A stretch of 64,000 nt of DNA from Sporosarcina ureilytica (GTDB lineage Bacteria > Bacillota > Bacilli > Bacillales_A > Planococcaceae): NCBI RefSeq assembly GCF_001753205.1, contig NZ_CP017560.1:434001-498000 (forward strand), given 5' to 3'. Positions 63,062-64,000 of the stretch are shown one piece after another (the first letter of the stretch is position 1; every line of letters begins with the position of its first letter). The notes beneath the pieces were generated by a model. It saw only the letters and a list, made by a program, of their open reading frames with translations, searched no databases and was not told the origin of the DNA. Position numbers and translations under genes: made by a program.

Positions 63062-63083
63062 GTGATTATTCAAAATAAATTTG

Positions 63084-63126
63084 AAAACACTAATAATGAA
63101 GGTGTATCACATCATTATTAGTGTTA
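63084..63126 (-). terminator. Terminator of the PiT gene
   Basis: On the minus strand AACACTAATAATGA pairs with TCATTATTAGTGTT, followed by TTC. The PiT stop codon lies at the foot of the stem. Confidence 0.78.
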
Positions 63127-64000
63127 AAAAATCAATGCTAGTAATTGATAGACGATTGCCGCAAGTGTTGCGGAAACCGGTAAGGTAATGATCCACGTCA
63201 TAACAATTCTTTTTGCTACGCCCCAGTTTACGCCACGTACACGCTGGGCAGTTCCTACCCCCATAATCGCGGAGGAGATGACATGTGTTGTACTAACGGG
63301 TAAGTGAAGTAAGGTTGCTCCGAAAATAATTCCAGCAGAGGATAAATCCGCAGCAGCCCCATTGACTGGTCGGATTTTCATAATTTTTGTTCCGACTGTT
63401 TTGATGATTTTATATCCACCTATAGATGTTCCCAACCCCATTGCGGCAGCAGCGGAAACTCGAACCCATAGTTGAATATCGTCGCCGGTTTGTAAACCTC
63501 CGGCAATGAGTGCCATTGTCATAATTCCCATTGCTTTTTGGGCATCGTTCGTACCATGCGTAAATGCTTGGAGGGCAGCTGTCCCGATTTGTAAGTATCG
63601 AATACGTTTATTCGCTTTAAATAAATTACGGTTTTTCAAGACGACTTTGAAAATCGACATCATTAAGAATCCAACGATTAATGCGATGAACGGTGAGAAA
63701 ATTAAGGCTTCTAAAATTTTTAAAAAGCCGCCCCAATTCAAAATTCCGAAACCAGCAGCGGAAATTGCAGCGCCGGCGATTGATCCGATTAATGCATGTG
63801 ATGAACTTGAAGGAATTCCATAATACCAAGTGATTAGGTTCCATGCGATACCTGCTATGAGGGCGGCTAAAATAACGAGAGAGCCATTTTCTAGCATGAA
63901 AGGGTCGACGATGTCTTTAGAAATCGTTTTCGCGACTCCTGTAAATGTGAGTGCCCCTATAAAGTTCATGATTGCAGCCATATAAACCGCGGTACGTGGT
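63124..64000 (-). CDS. pit: PiT family inorganic phosphate transporter, 5' end outside window
   Basis: This membrane protein is open to the right edge of the window (292 codons visible). The visible part has the PiT second-half signature THGTNDAQKAMGIMTMAL, HLPVSTTHVISSAIMG, and the first-half SSSSHALIGSIAG. It imports phosphate with protons or sodium. The reading frame continues upstream of the first in-window ATG (PRTAVY precedes it), so the true start lies beyond base 64000. Confidence 0.94.
   Translation of the reverse strand, partial: PRTAVYMAAIMNFIGALTFTGVAKTISKDIVDPFMLENGSLVILAALIAGIAWNLITWYYGIPSSSSHALIGSIAGAAISAAGFGILNWGGFLKILEALIFSPFIALIVGFLMMSIFKVVLKNRNLFKANKRIRYLQIGTAALQAFTHGTNDAQKAMGIMTMALIAGGLQTGDDIQLWVRVSAAAAMGLGTSIGGYKIIKTVGTKIMKIRPVNGAAADLSSAGIIFGATLLHLPVSTTHVISSAIMGVGTAQRVRGVNWGVAKRIVMTWIITLPVSATLAAIVYQLLALIF

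Overview
The window is chromosomal DNA from a low-GC, endospore-forming member of the Bacillales. Protein content and gene order look like the Planococcaceae (Sporosarcina or a close relative). The evidence is an S10-spc-alpha ribosomal cluster in Bacillus order, the sporulation and germination genes cwlD, gerD and kbaA, the sigW-rsiW-cdaA-cdaR-glmM block, AGGAGG-type ribosome binding sites and TTG/GTG starts. No rRNA, prophage, complete insertion sequence or CRISPR array was seen.

Layout. 1-10.4 kb: 3' end of rpsC through rplQ. Translation, secretion (secY), adk, infA and rpoA genes run on the + strand. The usual map gene between adk and infA is present only as a broken remnant. 10.6-15.0 kb: the energising module of an ECF vitamin transporter (ecfA1-ecfA2-ecfT), truA, and rplM-rpsI behind their own promoter and leader. 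15.1-24.0 kb: three related Cys-containing proteins that look like spore-surface components (- strand), two tandem UV-damage endonucleases, a rhodanese, then cwlD, a SalA/Mrp ATPase, gerD, kbaA and a PdaB-like protein whose deacetylase motifs have decayed. 24.1-25.1 kb: five tRNA genes (Asn, Thr, Tyr, Glu, Gln), with a 125-bp repeat placed just before individual tRNAs. 25.3-33.2 kb: a PAS-GGDEF-EAL protein, arginase, sigW-rsiW with an autoregulatory promoter, cdaA-cdaR (c-di-AMP) and glmM. 33.2-45.7 kb: mostly single metabolic, transport and regulatory genes (ytoQ, an amidohydrolase, ywbE, a nitronate monooxygenase-like enzyme, EamA and LysE transporters, a TipAS-type MerR regulator, an rRNA methyltransferase, a LytTR/DUF3021 pair, a DUF2207 protein, a YitT protein). 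45.7-48.5 kb: thiazole genes tenI-thiS-thiG-thiF under a TPP riboswitch (- strand). 48.7-51.8 kb: an operon of a small HMA metal-binding protein, a P1B ATPase and an FNR-type regulator, preceded by two FNR-type promoters. 52-64 kb: a GGDEF cyclase, a lone SAICAR synthase, a WrbA quinone reductase behind a decayed MarR gene and two palindromes, a SodC lipoprotein, a CAP-domain protein, RlmA, small membrane proteins, an MMPL transporter, an 82-bp tandem repeat array, a cold-shock gene and the 3' part of a PiT phosphate transporter.

How it fits together. The left half is a vertically inherited core cluster with one accessory insertion between rpsI and cwlD. The right half is a mosaic of short operons, many with recognisable controls: TPP riboswitch, sigma-W promoter, 19-bp-spacer MerR promoter, FNR boxes, MhqR-like palindromes and a cold-shock leader. 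The most notable observations are the two FNR promoters with exact spacing in front of the metal ATPase operon, the in-place decay of map and of a MarR gene, the tRNA-linked 125-bp element, the 82-bp higher-order repeat, and the trio of paralogous presumed spore-surface proteins. Family assignments and comparisons with Bacillus subtilis come from reading the translations and from memory of the families; no database search was run.
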